A DNA stretch of 64,000 bases from an uncultured Clostridia bacterium (GTDB lineage: Bacteria; Bacillota; Clostridia; Peptostreptococcales; Anaerovoracaceae), in the NCBI GenBank assembly GCA_934271235.1, contig CAKQQT010000005.1:1-64000 (forward strand), given 5' to 3'. Under the pieces are notes generated by a model. That model had not been told where the DNA came from, searched no databases, and was given only the letters and a program-made list of their open reading frames with translations. Position 1 is the first letter of the stretch. Every line of letters starts with the position of its first letter. The position numbers and the translations under genes are program-made. Positions 41,991 to 51,866 of the stretch are shown one piece after another.

Positions 41991-43736
41991 TTACATGGTA
42001 CAATTATACCACAGTTCGCTGTCCTGTTGTGCATTTATCTTCTCGATTTCCGGCAATCTTTTCACTTTCTGCGTCGTGGTCTTGATCATCGGCTCACTGC
42101 TTAGAATGAAGTGATTGATATGCTTGTATTTCGGCATCGCGTCGTTGATCGCGCCCAGATCCGCGCGTACCTGCTCCGCGAGCTGATCGACCGACTGCTT
42201 GTTTTCTTTCAGCCAGTCTTCCTGATAGACGATCTTCGTCCACAGCACCAGATCATTGTGCTTTTCTCTGGAAAATACCAAACACTCGGCCACATACGGC
42301 AGTCTGGAGATTTTTTCTTCGATCTCTTCCGGGAAAATATTTTTGCCGTTTTTCATCACGATGACATTCTTTTTCCGTCCGGTAATGTACAGGTTTCCGT
42401 ATTCGTCAAAACGTCCGAGGTCGCCGGTGTAGAACCAACCGTCTTTCAGTACTTCGGCCGTTTCCTCCGGCTGATCCAGATACCCCATCATGATGTTCGG
42501 ACCCCGCGCCACGATCTCACCGATCCCCTCCTCATCCTCTCCGAAGAGCTGGATGTTTACACTCGGCATCGGTTTGCCGACGGAACCGAAAGCGATATCT
42601 TCGGGACGTTCCGCTGCCAGGACCGGTGAAGTCTCAGTCAGTCCGTAACCCTGGATCGTCGCGATCCCAAACCCGTTCATACCCGCCGAAGTCTCCGGGG
42701 TCAGCGGCGCGGCGCCGCAGATGATCAGGCGCAGCTGTCCGCCCAGACCGTCGATGACCTGCTTGAAGATCTTGCGGCGTATTTTGATGCCGAACGTTTC
42801 GGTAAACTTCGCAAGTCCGAGTCCGGTACGGATCTTGTTCTCCTTGCCCTCTTTCCGGATCTGACGTTCGATCTTCTTATACATATTTTCCACGATCAAC
42901 GGTACGCCGACAAAGACCGTAACGCCGTATTCACCCAGATTTTTCGTCACATAACGCAGGCCGTCGCAAAAAACGCTGCAGGCGCAGGACGCCATGAATA
43001 CCAGCGCGCCGACGAGTCCGAAGCTATGGTGGAACGGCAGGAACGCCATATTGACGTCCCATGGATAGAAGCGTTCAAATTCCTGCATATCCCGGATGTT
43101 GCTCATAATATTTTCGTGGCTCAGCATGACAGCCTTGGAATTCGCGGTCGTGCCGGAAGTAAACAGGATGACCGCCAGCTGTTTTTCGGAAACCTCGGTT
43201 TCTAAAAACCTGCGTTCGCCGGAACGCACACGCTGCTCTCCGTCGAACTTCATCTGCGTCAGCACCTCTCCGTCTCCCGTCATCGGCAGGAGCATCGGCG
43301 CGGAATCCGTGCAGCGCGCTGCGGCTTCTCGCACGACTGCGGCGTGCTTCGCGTCATGAAACAGAACAGAGATTCGGCTGCGCTGCATGCAGGAAGCCAG
43401 TTCTTCCGCAGTAAAACCTTTGTCAAACGGTACGGCAACGCCGCCGCCGTTGACAGTCGCCAGAAAGGCCTGCATCCACGCGTAGCTGTTTTCTCCGATG
43501 ATGCCGACACGGAGTTCCCGGTCCTGCATGGAATCGGCACAGAGCAGCTCGGTCCCCAGATTCTGAATGTCTTTATGCATCTGGAAAAAAGAAATATGCC
43601 GGATGGTCCCGTTTTCCTTTACTTTGAACGCATCGTTCCCCGGTGCTTCTTCGATGCAGCAGCTGACCATATCTTTCAGGGTCCTGGCCGGGTTCTGATA
43701 AGTATACTTCTTGTTTTTCTTTGTATTCATAACCAT
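41991..43736 (-). CDS. AMP-dependent long-chain acyl-CoA synthetase
   Basis: A 581-residue ANL-superfamily enzyme that activates fatty or other carboxylic acids with ATP and CoA. It shows the P-loop-like FTSGTTANSKAVMLSHENI, the YGLTETSP motif, DGWFYTGDLGRFDEYGNLYI with the catalytic Asp, and GRKKNVIVMKNGKNIFPEEI. It ends close to the terminator at 41938-41970. Substrate range is not deducible. Confidence 0.9.
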   Translation of the reverse strand: MVMNTKKNKKYTYQNPARTLKDMVSCCIEEAPGNDAFKVKENGTIRHISFFQMHKDIQNLGTELLCADSMQDRELRVGIIGENSYAWMQAFLATVNGGGVAVPFDKGFTAEELASCMQRSRISVLFHDAKHAAVVREAAARCTDSAPMLLPMTGDGEVLTQMKFDGEQRVRSGERRFLETEVSEKQLAVILFTSGTTANSKAVMLSHENIMSNIRDMQEFERFYPWDVNMAFLPFHHSFGLVGALVFMASCACSVFCDGLRYVTKNLGEYGVTVFVGVPLIVENMYKKIERQIRKEGKENKIRTGLGLAKFTETFGIKIRRKIFKQVIDGLGGQLRLIICGAAPLTPETSAGMNGFGIATIQGYGLTETSPVLAAERPEDIAFGSVGKPMPSVNIQLFGEDEEGIGEIVARGPNIMMGYLDQPEETAEVLKDGWFYTGDLGRFDEYGNLYITGRKKNVIVMKNGKNIFPEEIEEKISRLPYVAECLVFSREKHNDLVLWTKIVYQEDWLKENKQSVDQLAEQVRADLGAINDAMPKYKHINHFILSSEPMIKTTTQKVKRLPEIEKINAQQDSELWYNCTM

Positions 43737-43769
43737 AGGATCAATTCCCCCAATATCGTTTTGTTTTCC

Positions 43770-43803
43770 AAAAATAACTTAGTATTTGATACTAGGTTAT
43801 TTT
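43770..43803 (-). terminator. Terminator overlapping the ygiQ stop codon
   Basis: AATAACCTAGTAT pairs with ATACTAAGTTATT and is followed by TTT on the minus strand. The TAA stop lies inside the stem. Confidence 0.7.
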
Positions 43804-45587
43804 TTATTATATATGAGATATGGGATCAAGTCAACTCTGTTCGCTTTTTTTAACGCTTTCATCACCAAATCTACATTTTCTTTTTTGTTGGAGTGGATCA
43901 ATGCGCGCTGCATGCGCTTTTCTTCCATGGTTTTGGCGACGTAGACCGGCCGCATGTTAAACGGGTCCAGTTCGGTGTAATACATGCAGGTCGCCAGTGT
44001 GCCCGGCGTCGGATAGAAGTCCTGCACCTGATCGGGTACGAAGCCGTATTCTTTGAGAAAACAGGCTAGTTCTACCGCGTCCTCCAAGGTGCTGCCCGGA
44101 TGGGACGAGATCAGATACGGGATCAGGTATTGCTTCAGCCCGAGGCGTTTGTTCATCTGCTTGTACTTTTTATCAAACGCGAGAAAAACATCCTTTCCGG
44201 GCTTGCGCATATGCTGAAGCACCTGCGGCGCGATGTGTTCCGGCGCGACTTTGAGCGTACCGCTCACATGATAACGGCAGAGTTCTTCGATAAAGCGCTC
44301 GGCCTTCGGATCTGCCATCAGATAATCATAGCGGATACCGGAACGGATGAAGACTTTTTTCACACCGTCAAGACTGCGGACCGCACGCAGGATACCCAGA
44401 TAGTCGCTGTGATCGATCTTCATGTTCGGACAAACGCCCGGATACAGACAGTCCTTATCCGTGCAGACGCCGGATTTCAGCTGCTTTTTACAAGCCGGAA
44501 AACGGAAATTGGCGGTCGGACCGCCGACATCATGGATATAGCCTTTGAAGTCCTTTTTATGTGTCAGCGCCTCGGCCTCCCGTACGATCGATTCCTTGCT
44601 GCGGCTGCGCACCTGCCTGCCCTGATGATAGGTGATCGCGCAGAAACTGCATCCTCCGAAGCATCCGCGCGCGCTGACCAGACTGAACTTGATCTCGCGG
44701 AACGCCGGGATCCCGCCTGCCGCTTCATAGGACGGATGATACTCGTTCTCAAACGGGAGCGCATAGACATCGTCCAGTTCTTCCCGTTCCAACGGCGGCT
44801 GCGGCGGATTCTGCACCACATAGACCGTATCGCTGTACTTCTCCGTCAGCATCTTAGCCGAAATCGCATCGTGATTACGGTACTGCATCGCAAAGCTCTC
44901 AGCGTACGCCCGCTTATCCTCTGCGATCCGCGCGAAATCCGGCAAAGCGATTGCATCCTCCAGCCCCGGCAGGCTCAGATCTTTGGCCCGGTAGCAGGTG
45001 CCCCGCACCCAGGTGATGTCCCGGGCAGCAATGCCGGAATCCAGTGCTTCCGCGATCTCCAAGATCGCGCGTTCTCCCATGCCGTAGATCAGAAGATCGG
45101 CCTTGGAATCCAACAAGATCGACCGGCGCACTTTGTTGCTCCAGTAATCGTAATGACCGAGCCTGCGAAGGCTGGCTTCCAAGCCGCCGATAACGACCGG
45201 AACGTCCTTATAGGCCTCTTTCGCGCGATTGGCGTAGACGATGACCGCCCGGTCCGGACGTTTTCCTGCCTTGCCGCCCGGCGCGTACTCATCGACCTTG
45301 CGCCTATGCAAAAAGACCGAATAGTTGTTGACCATGGAATCCACGACGCCGCTGTTGATCAGAAATCCCAGCCGCGGTTTCCCGAATATGCGAAAATCCT
45401 CAGCCGTTTTATAATCCGGCTGAGGCAAGATCGCTACCTTATATCCATATCGTTCCAGCAAGCGGCTGATGATCGCAGTCCCGAACGAGTGATGATCCAC
45501 ATAGGCATCCCCGGTGACCAGCACAAAATCCGGCTGCGTCCATCCCCGCGCTTCCATTTCTTTTCGATTGATCGGTAAAAAACTCAT
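43797..45587 (-). CDS. YgiQ-family radical SAM protein (UPF0313)
   Basis: The 596-residue protein starts with the diagnostic LPINRKEMEARGWTQPDFVL and carries the radical SAM cluster C309-x3-C313-x2-C316 (GCFGGCSFCAITYHQG), with the B12-binding-like region before it and RSGIRYDYLM, KVAPEHIAPQVL and YLIPYLISSHPG after it. YgiQ proteins are widespread but have no established reaction. The ATG at 45585-45587 was chosen for family fit. It follows the ABC permease gene by 25 bases, so co-transcription is possible. Confidence 0.92.
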   Translation of the reverse strand: MSFLPINRKEMEARGWTQPDFVLVTGDAYVDHHSFGTAIISRLLERYGYKVAILPQPDYKTAEDFRIFGKPRLGFLINSGVVDSMVNNYSVFLHRRKVDEYAPGGKAGKRPDRAVIVYANRAKEAYKDVPVVIGGLEASLRRLGHYDYWSNKVRRSILLDSKADLLIYGMGERAILEIAEALDSGIAARDITWVRGTCYRAKDLSLPGLEDAIALPDFARIAEDKRAYAESFAMQYRNHDAISAKMLTEKYSDTVYVVQNPPQPPLEREELDDVYALPFENEYHPSYEAAGGIPAFREIKFSLVSARGCFGGCSFCAITYHQGRQVRSRSKESIVREAEALTHKKDFKGYIHDVGGPTANFRFPACKKQLKSGVCTDKDCLYPGVCPNMKIDHSDYLGILRAVRSLDGVKKVFIRSGIRYDYLMADPKAERFIEELCRYHVSGTLKVAPEHIAPQVLQHMRKPGKDVFLAFDKKYKQMNKRLGLKQYLIPYLISSHPGSTLEDAVELACFLKEYGFVPDQVQDFYPTPGTLATCMYYTELDPFNMRPVYVAKTMEEKRMQRALIHSNKKENVDLVMKALKKANRVDLIPYLIYNKK

Positions 45588-45612
45588 ACAGTTCTCTCTA
45601 AGTTGCTTTTCA

Positions 45613-46620
45613 TTATCTCTGACCTTTGTCGTAAGGGATACCCTCTGCTTTCGGTACACGCGAGCTCTTGGACGTAAACGCCAGCACGATCAGCGTGATC
45701 ACATACGGCAGCATCCGGTAAACATAAGGACTGATGCCGATCTCCGCCAGCATATAGACGCCGTCGCCGTTGATGTCCAGCGATGCGTAGATCGCCGCGA
45801 TACACTTGAACAGTCCGAACAGCAGGCTTCCCAGCGCAATGTTCAGCGGCGTCCAGTTTCCGAAGATCATGACCGCCAGTGCCAGGAAACCATAGCCTGC
45901 GACTTCACCGGTTGAAGTACAGTTGGCCGTTGTCATCGAGTAAGTGAATCCGCCGATACCTGCGAGGAAACCGGATAAACCGACGCCCAGATACCGCATC
46001 TTGAATACGTTGATGCCGAGGGAATCGGCCGCCTGCGGGTTTTCGCCGCAGGAACGCAGACGCAGACCGGTCTTGGTCTTATACAGGAATATGGAAACCA
46101 GTACGAAAATGATCAAACATACATATGTGCTCGGATATACCTTGTTGAGGAATAAGTCGAGGATCGGTCCCCAACTGTAATCTTTCGGAAGTCCGAATGT
46201 GGACGGACGGATCATGAACCAGCCCGCCGCGCCGCCGGTCGCCATACCCAGCGTACTCTGCTGCGCGATCATATAAATGAAGAACAGTACCACTGCCGGT
46301 GCCAACATGTTCAGCGCCGTACCGCCGATGGTCTGGTCTGCCCGCAGATTGATCGCGGAAAACGCAAGCAGCATGGAAAACGCAATGCCGCAGATCCCTG
46401 TCAGCAGCATGGAGATCAGCATGACGATCATGCCCTGCTCCTGTACAAATCCCATTCCCTGGAACATCCGGATAAAGATGACGCCCATAAAGGCACCGAA
46501 GATCATGATACCTTCTAATGCCAGGTTGATGACGCCGGAACGTTCTGCGCATACACCCGCAAGCGCTACGATCATCAGAGGAACTGCATAAAGCATGGTT
46601 TGCTGAATCAAGAATACCAT
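45613..46620 (-). CDS. nupQ: ABC transporter permease, nucleoside (BMP) type
   Basis: A 335-residue permease with 8-10 membrane segments: ERSGVINLALEGIMIFGAFM near the N-terminus and GENPQAADSLGINVFKMRYLG in the cytoplasmic loop are signatures of the BMP-type permeases (NupQ in Bacillus). With its partner it forms the channel for nucleoside import. It shares its start region with the stop of the partner permease (overlap at 46620). Last gene of the importer operon; substrate inferred from family. Confidence 0.88.
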   Translation of the reverse strand: MVFLIQQTMLYAVPLMIVALAGVCAERSGVINLALEGIMIFGAFMGVIFIRMFQGMGFVQEQGMIVMLISMLLTGICGIAFSMLLAFSAINLRADQTIGGTALNMLAPAVVLFFIYMIAQQSTLGMATGGAAGWFMIRPSTFGLPKDYSWGPILDLFLNKVYPSTYVCLIIFVLVSIFLYKTKTGLRLRSCGENPQAADSLGINVFKMRYLGVGLSGFLAGIGGFTYSMTTANCTSTGEVAGYGFLALAVMIFGNWTPLNIALGSLLFGLFKCIAAIYASLDINGDGVYMLAEIGISPYVYRMLPYVITLIVLAFTSKSSRVPKAEGIPYDKGQR

Positions 46621-47915
46621 TATCGATCTCCTCCTTCCTCTTCTGCATCCGCCGCTTCTTCCGCGGCCTCTTCGGTTCCCGCCGTTTCGATCTCCGGTTT
46701 TGCATCTTCTGCCGTGACCGCAGCCTGAACATTCTTCGCTTTTTTGCGCTTATTGTTGAGCAGCATCTTGAAGAACATCGCAAAGGCGGATAAGTATACG
46801 ATCGTCGCGATAATGATGTTAGCGATATATTCGTTATACGCAGTCAAGTATTTGAGCTGCAGACCGGCAACATTCAGCATGGACATGAAAATGCCCGCGA
46901 AAATGACACCGATCGGATGGTTCGCCGCCAGCAGCGCTACCGGAATGCCGTTGAATCCGTCTGCCGGGAGCGACATATACGTGGACCAGTAAAATTCCGT
47001 ATTGCCGGAAAGGAAATACAGACAGCCGCCCGCGGACGCCAGCGCGCCTGCGATGACCATCGATAATACAATGCTCCGCTTATCGTTGATACCGGCATAT
47101 TTCGCCGCGTGGCGGTTGAGACCGCAGGCCCGCAGTTCGTAGCCGAATGTTGTCTTCGTCATGACGACCCACATGAGGATCGCGATCAGACAGGCGATCC
47201 AGAAGCCGCCGTTTGCCTGCGAATCCGGGAACAAGATATCCATTCCCAGTTTCGGCGTTACGACATCGACATTTTTGAGCGGAATGACATAGCCGACCTT
47301 GCCGCCCTCTGCCGAGTTTTTAAATTCTTCATGAACATCAAACCACCAGGTCACCAGATTGGCGGCGATCCAGTTGGTCATGATGCAGGTGATGACTTCA
47401 TTGATATTGAGCAGTGCTTTGAACAGTCCCGGGATCGAACCCCACAGCGCGCCCAGCACGATACCGGTCAGGAATGCGCAGATCCAAGCCAGCCAGGAAG
47501 GACATCCGGACCAGCCCAGCCACAAGCCGACCGTCAGTGTACCCATGGTACCCATCAGATACTGTCCCGGCGCGCCGATGTTGAACAGACCGGTTTTGAA
47601 CGCGACTGCGACCGAAAGACCGGTCATGATCAGCGGCGTCGCACGGAACAGCATGTTGCCCATGTTGACCGGGTTAAAGCCGAACGTCAATTGGCCGTCT
47701 GTTCTTCCGGTACTGAACACGCCCAAGAAAACAAGACGCACGCCGTCCCAGATCCCCTTCGGCGAAATATTGCTCTTTAAGAGACCTACGATCACGATGA
47801 CCAGTGTTCCGACTGCAAGCCCGATGAGGATCGAAATCAAAGAGGCGTAAACAGATTTCGCGCCGTCGGATTTATACCATTTTATTTTTCCGGATTCAGG
47901 TTCGATTCTAGGCAT
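46620..47915 (-). CDS. nupP: ABC transporter permease, nucleoside (BMP) type
   Basis: A 431-residue permease: VKFKTGLFNIGAPGQYLMGT-like AFKTGLFNIGAPGQ near residue 105, GSIPGLFKALLNINEVITCI, and GYELRACGLNRHAAKYAGI mark the NupP-type partner. The last 45 residues form an unusual acidic Ala/Glu tail (EEAAEEAADAEEEGG) after the final membrane helix, probably a cytoplasmic tail. The start overlaps the ATPase stop by 8 bases. Confidence 0.88.
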   Translation of the reverse strand: MPRIEPESGKIKWYKSDGAKSVYASLISILIGLAVGTLVIVIVGLLKSNISPKGIWDGVRLVFLGVFSTGRTDGQLTFGFNPVNMGNMLFRATPLIMTGLSVAVAFKTGLFNIGAPGQYLMGTMGTLTVGLWLGWSGCPSWLAWICAFLTGIVLGALWGSIPGLFKALLNINEVITCIMTNWIAANLVTWWFDVHEEFKNSAEGGKVGYVIPLKNVDVVTPKLGMDILFPDSQANGGFWIACLIAILMWVVMTKTTFGYELRACGLNRHAAKYAGINDKRSIVLSMVIAGALASAGGCLYFLSGNTEFYWSTYMSLPADGFNGIPVALLAANHPIGVIFAGIFMSMLNVAGLQLKYLTAYNEYIANIIIATIVYLSAFAMFFKMLLNNKRKKAKNVQAAVTAEDAKPEIETAGTEEAAEEAADAEEEGGDR

Positions 47916-49455
47916 CCTGCTTGTCCTCCTTTCCCTGTCGTTTCGCGCCGGACATGTACAGTCCCAGTTCTTCCGGCGTCGTGTGCTTCGGATCCAGTTC
48001 GCCGACCAGTTCGCCCTCGTAGATCACAAGGATCCGATCGGAAAGTCCCAGCACTTCATCCAGTTCAAGGGAAACCAGCAGGATCGCCTTGCCCTCATCT
48101 CGTTCCGCGACCAGCTGTGAGTGGATGTGCTCGATCGCGCCGACGTCCAGGCCTCGGGTCGGCTGCACGGCAACGACCAACGGTTCGTCGCGGTCCAGTT
48201 CTCTGGCAATGATAGCTTTCTGCTGATTGCCGCCGGACATGGAACGTGCGATCGTGATCGGTCCCTGTCCGGAACGTACATCGTATTCTTCGATCAGTTG
48301 ATCCGCGTACTTGCGTACTTCATCGAAACGGATGAAGCCGTGGTTCTGGAAACGCGGTTCTTTGTATTTCTGCAGGACCAGATTCTGCTCCAGTGTATAG
48401 CCGAGCACCAGGCCGTGTTTATGGCGGTCTTCCGGAATATGCGCCATGCCGGTCTGACTTCTCTTGCGGATGGACGCATTGGAAATGTCCTGCCCGCAAA
48501 GCGTGATCTTTCCGGCGGAAGCCTTTTCTAACCCGGTCAGCCCGTGGATCAGTTCCGTCTGTCCGTTTCCGTCAATACCGGCAATACAGAGGATCTCTCC
48601 TTTGTGTACCGCAAAAGAAACCCCGCGGACCGCATCGTTCTTGTGGATCTTGGACGGGACCGTCAAACCCTCCACCTCAAGGACCGCTTCGCCAGGTGTG
48701 GCGTCTTTTTTATGTATTTCCAGCTGTACCGGACGGCCGACCATCATGTTGGAAAGTTCCTGCTTATTGGTGTCCTTCGTATTGACGGTACCGATATATT
48801 TGCCTTTGCGCAGCACGGTAACCCGGTCCGAAACAGCCATGATTTCATTCAATTTATGTGTGATGAATAAGATCGACTTGCCTTCTTTGGCAAATCCTCT
48901 CATAATTTCCATAAGTTCATCGATCTCCTGCGGAGTCAGAACCGCGGTCGGTTCGTCAAAGATCAGGATATCGTTGTCGCGATACAGCATCTTCAGAATC
49001 TCTACACGCTGCTGCATGCCGACAGTAATGTCTTCCACTTTTGCATCTACGTCCACTTTCAGTCCATAACGCTCCGAAAGCGCGATGACTTTTTCTCTGG
49101 CCTCTTTTTTCTTCAAAAAGCCAAGCTTGCCGGTCGTTTCGGCGCCGAGGATGATATTATCCAATACCGTAAAAACATCGACCAGCTTAAAATGCTGATG
49201 CACCATGCCGATCCCCAGCGCGGTCGCATCATTCGGGTCATTGATCTCTACTGCTTTTCCGTCTTTTTTGATCTCACCTGCTTCCGGCTGATAAAGCCCG
49301 AAAAGCACGCTCATCAAGGTGGACTTACCTGCTCCGTTCTCACCCAGAAGCGCATGAATCTCGCCCTTCTTCAGCTGCAGGGTGATGTCGTCGTTCGCCA
49401 CGATCCCCGGGAATTCCTTGCGGATGTGGTTCATTTCTATTACATACTCAGACAT
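47908..49455 (-). CDS. nupO: ABC transporter ATPase with two nucleotide-binding domains, nucleoside type
   Basis: A 515-residue double ATPase. The first domain has an intact Walker A (LLGENGAGKSTLMSVLFG, about 37-54) and a VGMQQRVEILKMLYRDNDIL signature-Walker B region. The second has a degenerate P-loop (GIDGNGQTELIHGLTG) and SGGNQQKAIIARELDRD then PTRGLD. That pattern is standard for NupO/RbsA-type importers. It energises the two permeases encoded just downstream. Confidence 0.92.
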   Translation of the reverse strand: MSEYVIEMNHIRKEFPGIVANDDITLQLKKGEIHALLGENGAGKSTLMSVLFGLYQPEAGEIKKDGKAVEINDPNDATALGIGMVHQHFKLVDVFTVLDNIILGAETTGKLGFLKKKEAREKVIALSERYGLKVDVDAKVEDITVGMQQRVEILKMLYRDNDILIFDEPTAVLTPQEIDELMEIMRGFAKEGKSILFITHKLNEIMAVSDRVTVLRKGKYIGTVNTKDTNKQELSNMMVGRPVQLEIHKKDATPGEAVLEVEGLTVPSKIHKNDAVRGVSFAVHKGEILCIAGIDGNGQTELIHGLTGLEKASAGKITLCGQDISNASIRKRSQTGMAHIPEDRHKHGLVLGYTLEQNLVLQKYKEPRFQNHGFIRFDEVRKYADQLIEEYDVRSGQGPITIARSMSGGNQQKAIIARELDRDEPLVVAVQPTRGLDVGAIEHIHSQLVAERDEGKAILLVSLELDEVLGLSDRILVIYEGELVGELDPKHTTPEELGLYMSGAKRQGKEDKQDA

Positions 49456-49514
49456 GTCTTTTCCTTATCTTTTTTCTGTCAATATACAAACTATGCTTTG
49501 CGTTTTTCTATTGA

Positions 49515-49542
49515 GAAAAGGGGGAATACGCGATTCCCCCTT
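49515..49542 (-). terminator. Hairpin after the substrate-binding lipoprotein gene
   Basis: AAGGGGGAAT pairs with ATTCCCCCTT and is followed by TTCT. It would reduce read-through from the lipoprotein gene into the ATPase gene, a common way to make the binding protein in excess. Confidence 0.75.
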
Positions 49543-49578
49543 ATGTCTTTGGTTTACAAACCTATGAATTCGTCACGA

Positions 49579-50700
49579 TTATTTTACGAATGTAACGTTT
49601 TCAAGTCCTGCTGTGCTCGGATCAGCCATGGAAGAATCGTTGTCGATGGTAACTTCGCCTGCAACAACCTTGTCGTACAGAGCCTGATAATCTTCAACGC
49701 TCCAGTTTTCGAACTGCCAAGTGTCAGTCGGGATACCTACTGCGTTGTCAGCTGCGCCGAGAGTCATGGAACCGCCGTAAACTGCGCCGCCCTCATAGTA
49801 CTTCGTCAGAGCTGCGATTACAGATTCAGCTAATCCCTTCATAGCGGAAGTGATAACGGTGTCGGACTGACCGGACTGGTCAACGTCAACGCCGACGATC
49901 TTCTTTTCTGCAGCTTCTGCAGCAGCTACGCCGGAGTTAAACATCGTACCGCCGCACATGAAGATAACTTCTGTGCCTGCATTGTACCAACCGGATAACA
50001 TCGCCTGAAGGTCAGGAGATGCGGAGAAGCTGGAACCGTGTTCCCAAGAATATCTCATTTCAACAGTTTCGCCCTTCGCTGCAGCAGCATCGTTCGCGCC
50101 CTGTGCAAAGCCGTAACCGTACCGGATGCAAGCCGGGTTGGAGCCGCCGCCGCCGCCGGAGAAGCCTAACTTCGTGTAGCCTTCCATAACGGTTGCGTAG
50201 CCTGCAAAGTAACCAGCCTGTTCTTCCTGATAAGATACGCCTACCAGGTTCGGCATTCCCAAATCCCATCCGTCGATGAATACGAACTGAACGTCAGGAT
50301 ACTTCGGCGCGACTTCCTTTAATGCAGTTTCCTGCAGGAAGCCAGGAGTTACGAGAACTTCAGCGCCTGCTTCGCAAGCGTCGGTCATCGCTTTGATTCT
50401 GTCCGCGTCGGTAGCGTTGGAATCGTTAGCCGGCTGATAATACTTATAGGACTTATCATTGTCATAAGCATATTTCTTAACGCCGTTCCATGTGAACTGG
50501 TTGAAAGAACCGTCCTTTAACTGACCAACGTCGGTTACCATGGCGATCTGATAAGTACCATCTTCGGATTCGTAGTTATCGGAGATGTCATCGAAGCTGA
50601 CTTCGGTGTTGCCGCCGTCACCCTGGTCGCCGCCGTTTCCGCAGGCTGCGAAAGTGAATACCATCGCCAGGATGAGCAGAACTGTTAATAACTTTTTCAT
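49579..50700 (-). CDS. nupN: BMP-family substrate-binding lipoprotein
   Basis: A 373-residue lipoprotein: signal peptide with lipobox FAAC, lipidated at C20, then an acidic linker and a BMP/Med domain (AMVTDVGQLKDGSFNQFTWN, GVSYQEEQAGYFAGYATVME, FSGGGGGSNPACIRYGYGF). BMP proteins bind nucleosides or related compounds outside the cell. The ATG at 50698-50700 follows GGAGGGAAC. A TATAAT box lies at 50741-50746. First gene of the importer operon. Confidence 0.93.
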   Translation of the reverse strand: MKKLLTVLLILAMVFTFAACGNGGDQGDGGNTEVSFDDISDNYESEDGTYQIAMVTDVGQLKDGSFNQFTWNGVKKYAYDNDKSYKYYQPANDSNATDADRIKAMTDACEAGAEVLVTPGFLQETALKEVAPKYPDVQFVFIDGWDLGMPNLVGVSYQEEQAGYFAGYATVMEGYTKLGFSGGGGGSNPACIRYGYGFAQGANDAAAAKGETVEMRYSWEHGSSFSASPDLQAMLSGWYNAGTEVIFMCGGTMFNSGVAAAEAAEKKIVGVDVDQSGQSDTVITSAMKGLAESVIAALTKYYEGGAVYGGSMTLGAADNAVGIPTDTWQFENWSVEDYQALYDKVVAGEVTIDNDSSMADPSTAGLENVTFVK

Positions 50701-50842
50701 TTGTTCCCTCCTAAATGAATTAAGAATTAAGTACAAGGTCATTATAATACATTTAGTGGAAAAGGGAAAGTTATTTTTTTCATAATCTGAGTTTTTTGTG
50801 AAATTTTTGTGAAAAACGTCTTTTCGGCGGTTTACGCACGGT

Positions 50843-51664
50843 TTACGCCGCGAAGATCTGTACCCAGTACGACGTTCCGTTTTGGGAGACCGCATAGCCG
50901 ACGCCGATCTTTTCATAAGCTGTGTTCAGGATATTGGCACGGTGACCGGAAGAATTCATCCAGCCATCCATGACCGACGCGGCGCTCTTTTGCCCCATGG
51001 CGATATTTTCGCCCGCGGTCTTGTAGGTATAACCCGCGGCTTTGAGCATATCAAAAGCAGAGCCGTAGGTTGGCGAGGTGTGCGAAAAGTATTGGTTCTT
51101 CGCCATATCTTCCGCTTTTTTCTGCGCCAGTTCCGCCAACTTGCTGTCACTTTTCAGCGCGGTAAGCCCTTGCTTTGCCCGTTCTGTATTGACCAGACTG
51201 ACCACCTGCGACGTCATGCTGCTCTGACCGGTGCTCACCTGCTCGTCTTTGCTTGCCTGATCGTCTTTACTTGCCTGATCGTCTTTACTTGCCTGATCGT
51301 CTTTACTTGCCTGATCGTCTTTGTTCTGCGCATTACCCGGATTCTGGCCCTGTTCGGTGTTCTGATCTTTACAGTCCGTCTTTACCTGACAAAATGCTCC
51401 AAAGTCAAAGTCAGCTTTGCAAAGTTTCTCCGGATCGAGCTGTTCTTTACAGAACGTCTCAAAGTCAATCTGTCTATTGCAGAGCTCTGCAAGGTCCTGT
51501 ACTGTCTGCACCTTGCAGAGCTGCGCTGCTGTCACAGTCTGTCCTTGTCCTGCGGTATCTGCGCAGGATGTCGCCGATGTGGTTTTCTCTGCCGCGTAGC
51601 TGACGCTTCCTGCCCCCAGGACCATTGTCATCGCTAAAACTGCGGTCATCATTTTCTTTTTCAT
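50843..51664 (-). CDS. Secreted CAP/SCP-domain protein with Cys decapeptide and DQASK repeats
   Basis: A 273-residue secreted protein (signal peptide about 1-25, SYA-AEK). Next comes a region of 10-residue repeats each with one Cys (QDLAELCNRQ, IDFETFCKEQ, LDPEKLCKAD, FDFGAFCQVK), then a tandem DQASKD repeat coded by an 18-bp DNA repeat, and a C-terminal CAP domain (VSLVNTERAKQGLTALKSDS, FSHTSPTYGS, GENIAMGQKS, NSSGHRANILN) like YkwD. CAP proteins are secreted and of varied function. The start follows AAGGAGG. Confidence 0.88.
   Translation of the reverse strand: MKKKMMTAVLAMTMVLGAGSVSYAAEKTTSATSCADTAGQGQTVTAAQLCKVQTVQDLAELCNRQIDFETFCKEQLDPEKLCKADFDFGAFCQVKTDCKDQNTEQGQNPGNAQNKDDQASKDDQASKDDQASKDDQASKDEQVSTGQSSMTSQVVSLVNTERAKQGLTALKSDSKLAELAQKKAEDMAKNQYFSHTSPTYGSAFDMLKAAGYTYKTAGENIAMGQKSAASVMDGWMNSSGHRANILNTAYEKIGVGYAVSQNGTSYWVQIFAA
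51236..51322. repeat. 18-bp tandem repeat inside the CAP-protein gene
   Basis: The unit GCCTGATCGTCTTTACTT recurs four to five times with little change and keeps the reading frame, coding DQASKD on the minus strand. Such arrays expand and contract by slippage. Confidence 0.85.
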
Positions 51665-51866
51665 GTTTTGCCTCCTTATCTCTTGCGCGGGTATGGGTTT
51701 CCGAACCTCCGGAGGATTTTGCCCGCGCATTTGCATCAGGTACCATACAAAAACTATAACCGCTTTCCTCCAAGGATGTCACCCCCTCAAAATCTGGAAA
51801 CAGCCTCTGATGCTTTTTCAGCCGGTTCCGCTTTTTTACCTTTTTCACTCTTTCTTCGAATGCCTT

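Noticed and set aside
44100..45578. 492-codon plus-strand frame opposite ygiQ
   Set aside because: The minus strand codes an intact radical SAM protein with all signature motifs. The antisense product has no recognisable domain or ribosome-binding site.
51236..51322. CRISPR array
   Set aside because: The 18-bp units are directly tandem without spacers and are in frame with the CAP gene.
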